Shown: in pieces, positions 15,760 through 24,267 of the stretch
Position numbering within the stretch: the first letter of the stretch is position 1
How the letters are laid out: each line of letters begins with the position of its first letter
Assembly (NCBI GenBank): GCA_027619225.1
Contig: JAQCFW010000014.1
Coordinates: 1-60,118, forward strand
Direction: 5' to 3'
DNA length: 60,118 nt
Source: Bacteroidota bacterium
Lineage (GTDB): Bacteria > Bacteroidota > Bacteroidia > Flavobacteriales_D > Sanyastnellaceae
The notes under the pieces: generated by a model
What the model saw: the letters and a program-made list of their open reading frames with translations, nothing else
What the model was told of the DNA's origin: nothing
Databases searched by the model: none
Translations under genes and position numbers: made by a program

Positions 15760-17178
15760 TTAAAACTCTCTAAAGACTGGATGTACCCTTGGCGTTTTCC
15801 AAGCTCCGTTTGTAATGTCCGGGATATTCACTTTTTCGTTTCCAAGTGCGACGCTTTCTTCGCTTAATGCTCCAACTAAAGACCAAAGCACTCCGTCGTA
15901 AACATTTAAGTCAAGTGAAACACCTTTGTTGAGAGATCTAATCAGTCTGTACATCATCACAAAGTCCATTCCTCCATGGCCTTGTTCGTTATCTAAAATC
16001 TGAGATTGGAGTTTACTCCACATCGGATGCGAGAATTTCTCTTTGTATTCTTTATACCCCGCTTCATCTTCCCACCGGTGTCCATTCCAAGTTGGGCCAT
16101 GGTCTTTATACAGCCGAGAAGGGTAACCATAATGTGTAGCTCCCGATCCACAGAGTTTATTCAATCTGTTGTAAGGTCGTCCAGTATGAACATCGAATTG
16201 TAGCATAATGCTTCTTCCCTGTTCAGTCTTGATGAGGGTCGTATTTACGTCACCACATTTAACTTGATCAGCGAGCGCATTTAAGGAAAGGTCTTCAGAT
16301 TCTCTAAGGGCTTTTGACAGGGAAGCTTCATTTGAACTCATGGAAATTAAGTGGCTCAAATTGTCGCCTCTTAGAACATCCATATACATGCAAACAGGAC
16401 CTAGACCATGCGTGGTATATAGGTTTCCATCTCTCTCAAGATGGTGTTGCAAACGCCAACGATTGTGGTAGTATTTCTCATCAATAAGCAGCTGTCTCAA
16501 ATCGTGTATGTACGCACATTCAGCGTGTGTTAGATCTCCGAAAGCGCCTTCTTTCACCATATTCAACACAAACAATTCTTCCTCATTGTAACAGCAGTTT
16601 TCTAGCATGATACAATGCCTTTGGGTCCTTTCCGCGGTCTTTAGGATTTCTAAATTTTCCTGTACAGTATATGCGATGGGAACTTCGGTAGCTACGTGCA
16701 AGCCTTTTTCCATCGCGTAAATGGCCATAGGTGCATGCCACCTCCAAGGTGTAGTAACGAGAAGCAAGTCAGCTTCTTCAGGATTGCACATGTTTTGCCA
16801 TGCGTTTTCATCGGAGCTTCCATCTATGCGCCTCGGAGCAGAGTTCTGAAATTTCGCTATGCTTTCTTCAGCTCTGTCTAAAAACGTAGGTTGTACATCA
16901 CAAATAGAAACTATTTCTGCGTGACCATTCTTGACTAGCCAGCTTAACATCTCCACCAATGTACTGCCACGATTTCCCAGCCCTACAATTGCCACTCTTA
17001 CTTTTTCTATAGGAGCATCTGCATAATCGAACATGCTTCCTTGAATCCCTGCATTCGCAATGGTTTCGCTTGGGTGGATACCCGAAACACTCTTCTTCCT
17101 ATTGCCGGCATACGCAGCACCTGAAAACAAACCTCCTCCAAAGAGGGAACTTAATTTTATAAAATCTTTTCTACGCAT
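15760..17178 (-). CDS. Gfo/Idh/MocA oxidoreductase, GH109-like glycosidase
   Basis: This 472-residue protein begins MRRKDFIKLSSLFGGGLFSG, a Tat-like twin-arginine signal followed by AYAG, so it is probably exported. The Rossmann motif VAIVGLGNRGSTL (about 62-74) binds NAD. TPWRWHAPMAIYAMEKGLHV, TEVPIAYT, then RDGNLYTTHGLGP, agree with glycoside hydrolase family 109. Characterised members remove alpha-N-acetylgalactosamine by an NAD-dependent mechanism. The exact sugar here is not known. It converges with sucD and lies downstream of a nucleoside kinase gene, with no other carbohydrate genes nearby. Confidence 0.85.
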   Translation of the reverse strand: MRRKDFIKLSSLFGGGLFSGAAYAGNRKKSVSGIHPSETIANAGIQGSMFDYADAPIEKVRVAIVGLGNRGSTLVEMLSWLVKNGHAEIVSICDVQPTFLDRAEESIAKFQNSAPRRIDGSSDENAWQNMCNPEEADLLLVTTPWRWHAPMAIYAMEKGLHVATEVPIAYTVQENLEILKTAERTQRHCIMLENCCYNEEELFVLNMVKEGAFGDLTHAECAYIHDLRQLLIDEKYYHNRWRLQHHLERDGNLYTTHGLGPVCMYMDVLRGDNLSHLISMSSNEASLSKALRESEDLSLNALADQVKCGDVNTTLIKTEQGRSIMLQFDVHTGRPYNRLNKLCGSGATHYGYPSRLYKDHGPTWNGHRWEDEAGYKEYKEKFSHPMWSKLQSQILDNEQGHGGMDFVMMYRLIRSLNKGVSLDLNVYDGVLWSLVGALSEESVALGNEKVNIPDITNGAWKTPRVHPVFREF

Positions 17179-17200
17179 GTTATTTGGGTGTTATTTTTCA

Positions 17201-17836
17201 TCAAGGTTTTATCTCATACACTCCAGGTTTACGTGGGGTGATGATGCAGTTAAAGAGTTTTTCGTAATCTTCTAGATTTTCTACGAAATCGAGCTCTGAG
17301 GTATCTATTAAAAGAATCCTAGAACCGCGATGCGATTTGTAGTAGGATTTATAGCCCTTCTCGATTTTTTCGAGATATCCTTTTGGGAGATCTTGCTCAA
17401 ATTTACGGCCTCGTTCTTTGATCTGTTCTTTCACCTTTTCGAGGCCCGGATTGAGGATAGCTACGACTTCTGGAGAAGGGATTTGGTCTTCCATAAGACG
17501 AAACATAGTGCGGAAAAGAGAAAATTCATTCTTCGGGAGATTTGCCTTCGCAAAGATGAGAGATTTCGCAAAATTGTAATCAGATATTACGTTCTGACGG
17601 AAGAGGTTGCGGCTGCCTAGCGCCTCTCCGAGTTGCTTAAATCTATCGGCGAGGAACGCCAGTTCAACAGAAAAAGCATGACTTTCGGGGTTCTCGTAAA
17701 AACGTTCCAAAAATGGGTTTTCCGCGAATCTTTCATGAATGACTTTACTCCCAGTCCTCTCCGCCATCAGTTTGCTGAAGGTGGTTTTCCCAGCTCCGAT
17801 ATTCCCCTCAATCGCTATGTATGCATATGGACCCAT
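17201..17836 (-). CDS. Deoxynucleoside kinase (dAK/dGK type)
   Basis: This 211-residue kinase salvages deoxynucleosides by phosphorylating them to 5'-monophosphates with ATP. The P-loop is IEGNIGAGKTTFSKL (about 8-22). HERFAENPFLERFYENP and FLADRFKQLG match the substrate-binding and DRY/DRF region of deoxynucleoside kinases. The lid arginines are near KEQIKERGRKFE. The start at 17836 gives MGPYAYIAIEGNIGAGK, as in homologues. It follows folK by 5 bp, so the two share a transcript. Specificity between deoxyadenosine, deoxyguanosine and deoxycytidine cannot be read here. Confidence 0.88.
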   Translation of the reverse strand: MGPYAYIAIEGNIGAGKTTFSKLMAERTGSKVIHERFAENPFLERFYENPESHAFSVELAFLADRFKQLGEALGSRNLFRQNVISDYNFAKSLIFAKANLPKNEFSLFRTMFRLMEDQIPSPEVVAILNPGLEKVKEQIKERGRKFEQDLPKGYLEKIEKGYKSYYKSHRGSRILLIDTSELDFVENLEDYEKLFNCIITPRKPGVYEIKP

Positions 17837-17841
17837 TCTTC

Positions 17842-18372
17842 TTACTTTAACAGCACTTCTGGTTTAATAGGACAAACTCTTAACGCTTCCTCTACAGTGC
17901 AATTTTCCCCCGGGATTGTCATCTTTGAGTCTAGATCTGCCAAGGGTTGTAATACAAATCTACGTTGAGTAAGTTTGGGATGAGGAACAATTAGATGGTT
18001 AGTTTTCAAGAGAACTTTCCCGTCTAACAGGATATCCATGTCGAGGGTTCTGTCTGAATATGAATCCGAATAACCTCCCTCAGATTTTGTTGCATCGCGT
18101 TCCCTTCCACAAGCAGTTTCTACAGCAAGCAACAAAGAAAGTAAGCGCTCTAACGTGACATTCGTTTCTAAGGCCACCACAAGATTTAAAAAGGCAGGAG
18201 TTCCGTCTGGCATTCCCCATGCCTGGGTTTCATAAATAGGCGATTCGGTTAAGGACTTAATTGCTTTTAACTCCACCAATTCTTTTTCGAGAAGAGCTAT
18301 CCCTTCCTTTAAAAGGGCTACGCGATCGCCTAAATTTGATCCCACACTAATATAAATTGTTCTAAATTTCAT
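17842..18372 (-). CDS. folK: 6-hydroxymethyl-7,8-dihydropterin pyrophosphokinase
   Basis: This 176-residue folate-biosynthesis enzyme transfers pyrophosphate from ATP to 6-hydroxymethyldihydropterin. The conserved start YISVGSNLGDRVALL, the metal-binding RTLDMDILLDG and the closing LIVPHPKLTQRRFVLQPLADL are all present. The length is in the usual range. It is the first gene of a two-gene operon with the deoxynucleoside kinase and is divergent from sppA, with 41 bp between the starts. Confidence 0.94.
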   Translation of the reverse strand: MKFRTIYISVGSNLGDRVALLKEGIALLEKELVELKAIKSLTESPIYETQAWGMPDGTPAFLNLVVALETNVTLERLLSLLLAVETACGRERDATKSEGGYSDSYSDRTLDMDILLDGKVLLKTNHLIVPHPKLTQRRFVLQPLADLDSKMTIPGENCTVEEALRVCPIKPEVLLK

Positions 18373-18413
18373 TTTTCACCAATCTCTGCAATTTACAATC
18401 GTATTATTGTAGA

Positions 18414-20294
18414 ATGAATTTTATTAAAAATATTGCGAGCTCTACCATAGGCTCTATAATCGGGATGCTTATCGCAGGGACGATACTCATCTTTATTTTC
18501 GTGGGTGCTCTTGTAGGTGGAATTTTCGGTGCCATATCGGAAATGGAAGATGCTGAGTCTGAAGTTTATTCTGGCGATGCGAATGTCATTGTAATGAACC
18601 TGAGCTCGAATATTGTCGAGCGTGGAGGCGAAGTGCCTTTCGCTTTAAATTTCGCCAGTCTTACGCCTGACCCTCAGATAGGTTTAGACCAAATCCTTGA
18701 CGGTCTTGCCCGCGCTGCCATTGACGATAATATAAAAGGTTTGTACTTAAATGTTTCTGGTGTTTCTGCTATGCCTTCAACCATAGAAGATATACGTCAT
18801 GGGATTGAAAAGTTTCGTGAGTCTGGAAAATGGGTAGTCGCTTGGAGCGAGACGATGAGCCAAACTGGATACTACCTTAACTCTGTGGCAGACGAAGTGT
18901 ATCTTCATCCAGCTGGTGGAATGACGCTTCTGGGTTTACGTGCACAATCTATGTTTTACCCTGGGTTACTTGATAAACTTGGGATTGACGTAACAGTCCT
19001 TCGCGGGCCGAACAACGAATACAAGTCTGCCGTGGAACCCCTGTTGCGCAAGAATTACAGCGAATCGAACAAAGAACAACTCGGGGCGTTGTTGGGAGAA
19101 TTTTGGACGACCATAAGCTCAAGTATAGCAGAAAGCAGAGGCCTTAGTACTTCAGACCTAGACGCTATAGCTGAGGATATAGGGGTGAGGTTGCCATTAG
19201 ATGCTGTTGAACTTGGACTTATTGATGCCGTATTTTATGAGGACGAGTTGGAAGCTTTGCTAGAAAGTAATCTAGATAGTTTAGAGCTTGAAACGATTTC
19301 TTTCGGGGAATATGCATTGCCTGAAAATATGTTCGGCATGTCTATGTCAGAAGAAAATTTGGCAGATCTAGTATCGACTCTTTCAGATGATGACAGCGAG
19401 GAATCAGACACTGAGGAATTGGGAGGAGAAATTGCCGTCATCTATGCAGTCGGAGCGATTGAGTCAGGTGACGGAGACGCTGAGACAATCGGCTCAGCAA
19501 CAACTGCTGCCGCAATAAAAGCCGCACGCCTTGCTCCAGATGTAAAAGCTGTGGTTTTGAGAGTAAACTCTCCTGGTGGGAGCGCACTGGCCAGCGATGT
19601 TATTTGGCGTGAAACAATACTTTTAAAAGAAGCTGGGAAAACGCTTGTCGTAAGTATGGGTGATCTAGCTGCTTCCGGTGGGTATTATATCAGTTGTGCG
19701 GCGGATAAAATCTATGCGAATCCGACTACAATAACTGGATCCATCGGCGTATTCGGTATTATACCTAATTTAGGAGGGATGTATGAAAAACATCTCGGCG
19801 TAACGTTTGATGAGATCGCCACGCATTCTCATGCTGGTAAACCCGATGGGGTTTTTGCGATGTCGGATTTCGAGATACATGCTTACAATGAAATTATCAC
19901 AGGGATATACTCAGATTTCACATCTAAAGTAGCTCAAGGTAGAAATCTTACGGCCGCACAAGTTGAGGAAATTGCGAGAGGAAGGGTTTGGTCAGGCAAT
20001 GATGCTCTTGAAATCGGGCTCGTGGACGAAATCGGAAATCTAGAAGACGCAATTAATTTCGTAGAAGAACTTATTAATATCCCTGATGCGAAACTGATCT
20101 ATCTTCCTGAGATTCTCGACCCTCTTGAAGCTCTTATTAAAGATTTAACTGGAGTACGTGCTGGATTTGATGCCTTGGGATTCGTAGCGGGAGATAATAC
20201 TACTATAAACGAAATTATTTCTGTGAAGCGCATGGTGGAGTCTAAAGACATATACCAAACCCGTCTTCCTTTCTCGCTCCTCTTCATCGAATAA
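18414..20294 (+). CDS. sppA: Signal peptide peptidase SppA, 67K type
   Basis: This 626-residue inner-membrane serine protease degrades leftover signal peptides. One N-terminal membrane segment (about 12-42, rich in Ile/Gly) is followed by two tandem S49 domains. The general-base lysine is in the first domain (NNEYKSAVEPLLR) and the nucleophile serine in the second (GDLAASGGYYISCAAD), the arrangement of long SppA proteins. Residues about 315-335 are an acidic linker (SDDDSEESDTEE). The following methyltransferase gene starts at the base after its stop codon. Confidence 0.93.
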   Translation: MNFIKNIASSTIGSIIGMLIAGTILIFIFVGALVGGIFGAISEMEDAESEVYSGDANVIVMNLSSNIVERGGEVPFALNFASLTPDPQIGLDQILDGLARAAIDDNIKGLYLNVSGVSAMPSTIEDIRHGIEKFRESGKWVVAWSETMSQTGYYLNSVADEVYLHPAGGMTLLGLRAQSMFYPGLLDKLGIDVTVLRGPNNEYKSAVEPLLRKNYSESNKEQLGALLGEFWTTISSSIAESRGLSTSDLDAIAEDIGVRLPLDAVELGLIDAVFYEDELEALLESNLDSLELETISFGEYALPENMFGMSMSEENLADLVSTLSDDDSEESDTEELGGEIAVIYAVGAIESGDGDAETIGSATTAAAIKAARLAPDVKAVVLRVNSPGGSALASDVIWRETILLKEAGKTLVVSMGDLAASGGYYISCAADKIYANPTTITGSIGVFGIIPNLGGMYEKHLGVTFDEIATHSHAGKPDGVFAMSDFEIHAYNEIITGIYSDFTSKVAQGRNLTAAQVEEIARGRVWSGNDALEIGLVDEIGNLEDAINFVEELINIPDAKLIYLPEILDPLEALIKDLTGVRAGFDALGFVAGDNTTINEIISVKRMVESKDIYQTRLPFSLLFIE

Positions 20295-20792
20295 ATGAGA
20301 TCGGAAGATTACATAGACGAGCCACATCTTCCAGTTGTATTTGTCCTTGAGGATGTCAGAAGCGGAAACAATGTTGGTTCTTTTTTCCGAACTGGCGATG
20401 CTTTCTGTATTTCTGGAATTGAATTGTGCGGGATAACAAGCCATCCGCCACACCGTGATATTCTCAAAACGGCCTTGGGAGCGAGCGATCACATTCCATG
20501 GCGTCCTCACAAATCTGCTTCAGAAGCCATTTCTGTACTTCGAGATGAAGGATATAAAATAGCAGTCATCGAGCAGGACTCGAGAAGTATATCACTCGAA
20601 GAGTGGAAACCTGTAAAAGGTGAGAAATGGGCTCTTGTTTTCGGCAACGAAGTCCGTGGTGTTAAACCCACCACCTGTGACTCTGCCAACATACTTCTTG
20701 AAATTCCTCAACTCGGCGTTAAGAATAGCATGAACGTAAGTGTATGTGCAGGTATCGTTCTATGGCATGCGAGCCAGGGGATGCGGGTGTGA
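20295..20792 (+). CDS. TrmH/SpoU-family RNA 2'-O-methyltransferase
   Basis: This is a 165-residue SPOUT methyltransferase. The conserved motif 1 region FVLEDVRSGNNVGSFFRTGD, motif 2 WALVFGNEVRGV and motif 3 LGVKNSMNVSVCAGIVLW form the knotted SAM site. It has no extra N-terminal substrate-binding domain, so it resembles the short TrmH-like proteins of Bacteroidetes. The target (tRNA or rRNA 2'-O-methylation) cannot be fixed from sequence. It is tightly coupled to sppA. Confidence 0.88.
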   Translation: MRSEDYIDEPHLPVVFVLEDVRSGNNVGSFFRTGDAFCISGIELCGITSHPPHRDILKTALGASDHIPWRPHKSASEAISVLRDEGYKIAVIEQDSRSISLEEWKPVKGEKWALVFGNEVRGVKPTTCDSANILLEIPQLGVKNSMNVSVCAGIVLWHASQGMRV

Positions 20793-20821
20793 TGATAGTC
20801 TCAAGCGGATTATTTTACCCA

Positions 20822-20853
20822 CAAAAAAAAAAGACCTAGCCGAAGCTAGATCC
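20822..20853 (-). terminator. Rho-independent terminator with UUCG loop
   Basis: On the minus strand GGATCTAGC and GCTAGGTC pair around a TTCG tetraloop (one G-T wobble) and are followed by ten or more T. It lies about 50 bp past the stop of the TPR lipoprotein gene and ends its transcript. Confidence 0.85.
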
Positions 20854-20903
20854 TAATTTTCAATTTTCTTGTCTAAATTTTTACGAGCGTGTGCCCGAAT
20901 GTT

Positions 20904-22619
20904 TTACAGTCCTAACTCAGCACTGAAGTTAGCGAACTCAAGATCTGTTTGAGCTTTTCCTTTGAGTGTGCCATCTTTAGTTAGAGCAGCATTCACGTTG
21001 GCTTTAACTCCAGCAGCATCGTCTAAACGAGCACAGCAAATAGCGAGTAGGTAGCTCGATATAGCGGAGTTATCTCCTGCATTCATAAGTGTAGTCTTCG
21101 CACCGTTAGTATCACCATTCAATAGCTTCGCGAGAGCTAGGTTTGCAGAAGCAGAGCCGCCCATGTTAGAAATAGCAGAGCCGTACTCTCCTTGTGTAAT
21201 TGCAACTAAGCCTTTGTTGTAGCTTACTTCAGCTCCAGAACCCGCTTTTGCAAATAGAGATGCTGCTTCTTCTGTCATGCCCTTTTGGCGAGCGATAGCT
21301 CCAACGTTGTTTAGAACTGCTGCGTTGTTAGGTGAAAGTGAGCGAGCAGCATTGAAAGCTTCTTCAGCTTGATTGCGTCTTCCCATTTCCATGAGACAAA
21401 CACCAGCATTGTTGTAACCGCGGTGATCATTACTGTAAACTCCAGAGCAAGATGTGTACACAGATAACTTGTCAGAAACATCTGGAAACAAAGTAGCTGA
21501 GAATAACAATTCCTCAACTGTAAGAGTAGAAGGCGAAGTCATTGCAATTGCAGTTAACTCTTCATCTGTGTAGCCTTCAACAGTGTAGTTCATGGCAATT
21601 GAAGATCGGCGAAGAGAAGGAAGGATTTGGTCTTCAATTTCAGAATACGTTTTTGCGATGTTGCGAATTTCTTCTTCTCGCTTAGTCTTGTCAGAGTACA
21701 TCTCCAGCACGCGAAGAATGAGATCCTTGTCAGCAATATTTGAAGCACTCATAAGACGCTTGAAACCATCCCAGTCTTCGCCTTTAGCCATGAGCGTATA
21801 AAAACCTTCAGCAGTTTCAACCTTCTGGCTCTTTAGCTCACTCATTAGCGCTTTCTGTGCAGACTCTGCACGGTCAGTAGCGAGGTCCTCATTAAGTGTA
21901 ATCTCTCCTTCTGGAGAAGCGTATGCCTCGATAGTGGCACCAGAAAGATTCACGCTGTCAGCAGAAGATGCTAAAGCGAAGAGTTCTTTCATAGCTCCCC
22001 AACCTTCTTCACGCAACGCAGTGAGAGTTACTTTCGAACTGTTGTAATCGTAGTTCAGATCATTGCCTAATGTGTAAGACATAGTGCGCTGGAAGCGGTC
22101 TGGCGTCATGGCGAACTTGTCGTCTGGCTGAACGAGATGAGGTGTGGTGATCACACCTTTGCAAATAATGTATGGCTCAAAGTCCACAATCTTGTCTCCT
22201 TTGAGTCCGCGCAAGCGAAGTTCTAAATGACAGGCATCCTCCATAGCAGCATCGAAAGGAATGCTCGCAGTGTAAGTGAAAGATTTCCCAGCTTCGAAAG
22301 GAACTACAGTGTAGTTTCCTGCGGCTTCTTCACCTTGAAACCCTTCAGTAGCAAATGCAGCTTCTCCTCCTTCCCAAACAAGGACAGGTGTAGCTTCCAA
22401 TCTTACTTTCTTAGCAAAATATTTTGCGGGAAAGTTACCTGTAATCTCCACTTCGACGATGTCGCCGCGAAGAATTAGGGTTCCTGGGTTTACATTTAAA
22501 TTGAGTGTTTCAATGGCCTTCTCCATTGATCCAAGTCCAGCACAGCCGGCGAGGAAAATCACTGTAGCAACAGCTATAAAAGATGCTTTAGTACGTAGCA
22601 TTTGAAAAAATTGATTCAT
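20904..22619 (-). CDS. Outer-membrane-type lipoprotein with OmpA-like and TPR regions
   Basis: This 571-residue protein starts with a signal peptide ending in the lipobox LAGC (Cys near 26), so it is a lipoprotein. Residues about 35-165 are beta-rich and unassigned. At about 235-260, ATIEAYASPEGEITLNED and LATDRAESAQKAL resemble the OmpA-like peptidoglycan-binding core. TPR-like helices fill the C-terminal part (NNAAVLNNVGAIARQKGMTE). Similar proteins are common in Bacteroidetes and have no assigned function. It is a single-gene transcript with its own terminator. A cell-envelope structural role is inferred. Confidence 0.75.
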   Translation of the reverse strand: MNQFFQMLRTKASFIAVATVIFLAGCAGLGSMEKAIETLNLNVNPGTLILRGDIVEVEITGNFPAKYFAKKVRLEATPVLVWEGGEAAFATEGFQGEEAAGNYTVVPFEAGKSFTYTASIPFDAAMEDACHLELRLRGLKGDKIVDFEPYIICKGVITTPHLVQPDDKFAMTPDRFQRTMSYTLGNDLNYDYNSSKVTLTALREEGWGAMKELFALASSADSVNLSGATIEAYASPEGEITLNEDLATDRAESAQKALMSELKSQKVETAEGFYTLMAKGEDWDGFKRLMSASNIADKDLILRVLEMYSDKTKREEEIRNIAKTYSEIEDQILPSLRRSSIAMNYTVEGYTDEELTAIAMTSPSTLTVEELLFSATLFPDVSDKLSVYTSCSGVYSNDHRGYNNAGVCLMEMGRRNQAEEAFNAARSLSPNNAAVLNNVGAIARQKGMTEEAASLFAKAGSGAEVSYNKGLVAITQGEYGSAISNMGGSASANLALAKLLNGDTNGAKTTLMNAGDNSAISSYLLAICCARLDDAAGVKANVNAALTKDGTLKGKAQTDLEFANFSAELGL

Positions 22620-22680
22620 GAATCTAAAAATATATAGGGCGAAATTAAGGTAAAAGGTGCGTGTTTTTTAACTGTAAATG

Positions 22681-23634
22681 TTAACTAGTCACCACTCCCA
22701 TGTTAGAAAACTTGCGTATTCGAGAATCGATGCGTTTATCTGCATCCATAGGCATCAACTTCTTCAAATAATCAGTGATTTCACTTTTCAAAGTAGCGTA
22801 CATCTCTTCTCGATTGTGGTGTGCACCACCAAGAGGTTCAGGGATAATGCCGTCTATTAGTTTGTTGGCAAGCATGTCCTCTCCAGTGAGTTTTAACGCT
22901 TCGGCAGCTTCTTTTTTGTGATCCCAAGATTTCCAAAGAATAGAAGAACATGATTCAGGTGAAATAACACTATACCATGTGTGTTCAAGCATCATCACCA
23001 TGTCTCCGATCCCTATCCCTAAAGCTCCCCCAGACGCTCCTTCGCCAATGATAATACAAATAATAGGGACCCTGAGTTGCATCATTTCTATTAGATTCCT
23101 TGCGATAGCTTCACCCTGACCTCTCTCTTCAGCTTCTAACCCAGGATAAGCTCCTGGAGTGTCGATTAAAGTCACAACTGGGATGTTGAACTTTTCAGCT
23201 AATTTCATAAGTCTGAGCGCTTTTCTATATCCTTCAGGGTTCGCCATGCCGAAGTTGCGGTATTGACGCATTTTCGTGTTGATGCCTTTTTGTTGGCCTA
23301 TCAGCATAACAGGTTGACCGTTAATCTCACCTAGTCCACCCACCATCGCCTTGTCGTCCTTCACGTTTCTATCTCCATGAAGTTCCATAAACTCACCGTT
23401 GGTCAAGGCGCTCATGTAATCAAGAGCATACGGTCTGTCCGGATGGCGACTTACAAGAACATGCTGCCATGCACTAAGTTTACTGTAAATTTCCTTAGTC
23501 ACCTCAACAATCTTATCTTCAAGTTCCACAATCGTAGTGGTCATATCAAGGTCGTTTTTTGACTCAATATCTTTCGCCTGAACTAACTGCTCACGCAGGG
23601 TCTTAATAGGCTCTTCAAATTCAAGATAATTCAT
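22681..23634 (-). CDS. accA: Acetyl-CoA carboxylase carboxyltransferase, alpha subunit
   Basis: This 317-residue subunit takes part in the transfer of carboxyl from biotin to acetyl-CoA, the first step of fatty-acid synthesis. AccA landmarks are [38 protein letters not shown], the oxyanion region [16 protein letters not shown] and [13 protein letters not shown]. The length is typical for short AccA. It is the last gene of the long minus-strand operon, 37 bp after rdgB. On the minus strand CATATTTG, one mismatch from a -7 element, lies only a few bases before the ATG and may give it a separate transcript. Confidence 0.96.
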   Translation of the reverse strand: MNYLEFEEPIKTLREQLVQAKDIESKNDLDMTTTIVELEDKIVEVTKEIYSKLSAWQHVLVSRHPDRPYALDYMSALTNGEFMELHGDRNVKDDKAMVGGLGEINGQPVMLIGQQKGINTKMRQYRNFGMANPEGYRKALRLMKLAEKFNIPVVTLIDTPGAYPGLEAEERGQGEAIARNLIEMMQLRVPIICIIIGEGASGGALGIGIGDMVMMLEHTWYSVISPESCSSILWKSWDHKKEAAEALKLTGEDMLANKLIDGIIPEPLGGAHHNREEMYATLKSEITDYLKKLMPMDADKRIDSRIRKFSNMGVVTS

Positions 23635-23671
23635 TTTGCAAATATGGGCTAAACCTGATTAAACATCGCTC

Positions 23672-24265
23672 CTACACCCCTAAATATTCTAACATTGAGC
23701 GTATTGCACTCCCCCTATGACTCATAGAGTTCTTTTCTTCAGAACTCATTTCAGAAAAGGTTCTGTCTTCTCCCTTTGGGATAAAAATAGGATCATATCC
23801 AAATCCAGCTGTGCCTGACTGTAACGGAGCTATATGCCCATTACAAATCCCATCTAACCCCACTTCCTGCCCATTTATAATGAGGTGGATCGCAGTTCTA
23901 AATCGTGCACCCCGCTCCGACGTCTCTAATGCTCCGATTTTCTCAAGTTCATTCATCAAGTAATTCATATTTTGCTGCGCGTCTTTCTCTGGTCCGCCAT
24001 AGCGAGCTGTGAAAACTCCTGGGGCGCCATTTAGTGCTTCAACTTCTAAACCTGTGTCATCAGCAAAACAATCAAACCCGTATTTTTCTTTTACGTAGTC
24101 TGCCTTTTGCTTAGCGTTACCTTCTAATGTATTCGAGGTTTCAGGGATATCTTCGGTGCATCCAATATCGACTAAGGACTTCACTTCGTACAAATCTTTT
24201 AATAATTCTCGAACCTCAGCAGTTTTATTTTCATTTGCCGTAGCAAAAACAATGACTTGTTTCAT
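23672..24265 (-). CDS. rdgB: XTP/dITP pyrophosphatase (RdgB/HAM1)
   Basis: This 197-residue house-cleaning enzyme hydrolyses non-canonical purine triphosphates (XTP, dITP) to monophosphates. It has FATANENKTAEVRELL near the start, the substrate and metal motif FADDTGLEVEALNGAPGVFT, and GFGYDPIFIPKGEDRTFSEM, with SHRGSAIR near the end. The length matches the family. It starts 2 bp after the menC/E stop and is therefore co-transcribed with the menaquinone genes, although its role is unrelated. Confidence 0.95.
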   Translation of the reverse strand: MKQVIVFATANENKTAEVRELLKDLYEVKSLVDIGCTEDIPETSNTLEGNAKQKADYVKEKYGFDCFADDTGLEVEALNGAPGVFTARYGGPEKDAQQNMNYLMNELEKIGALETSERGARFRTAIHLIINGQEVGLDGICNGHIAPLQSGTAGFGYDPIFIPKGEDRTFSEMSSEEKNSMSHRGSAIRSMLEYLGV

Positions 24266-24267
24266 AT

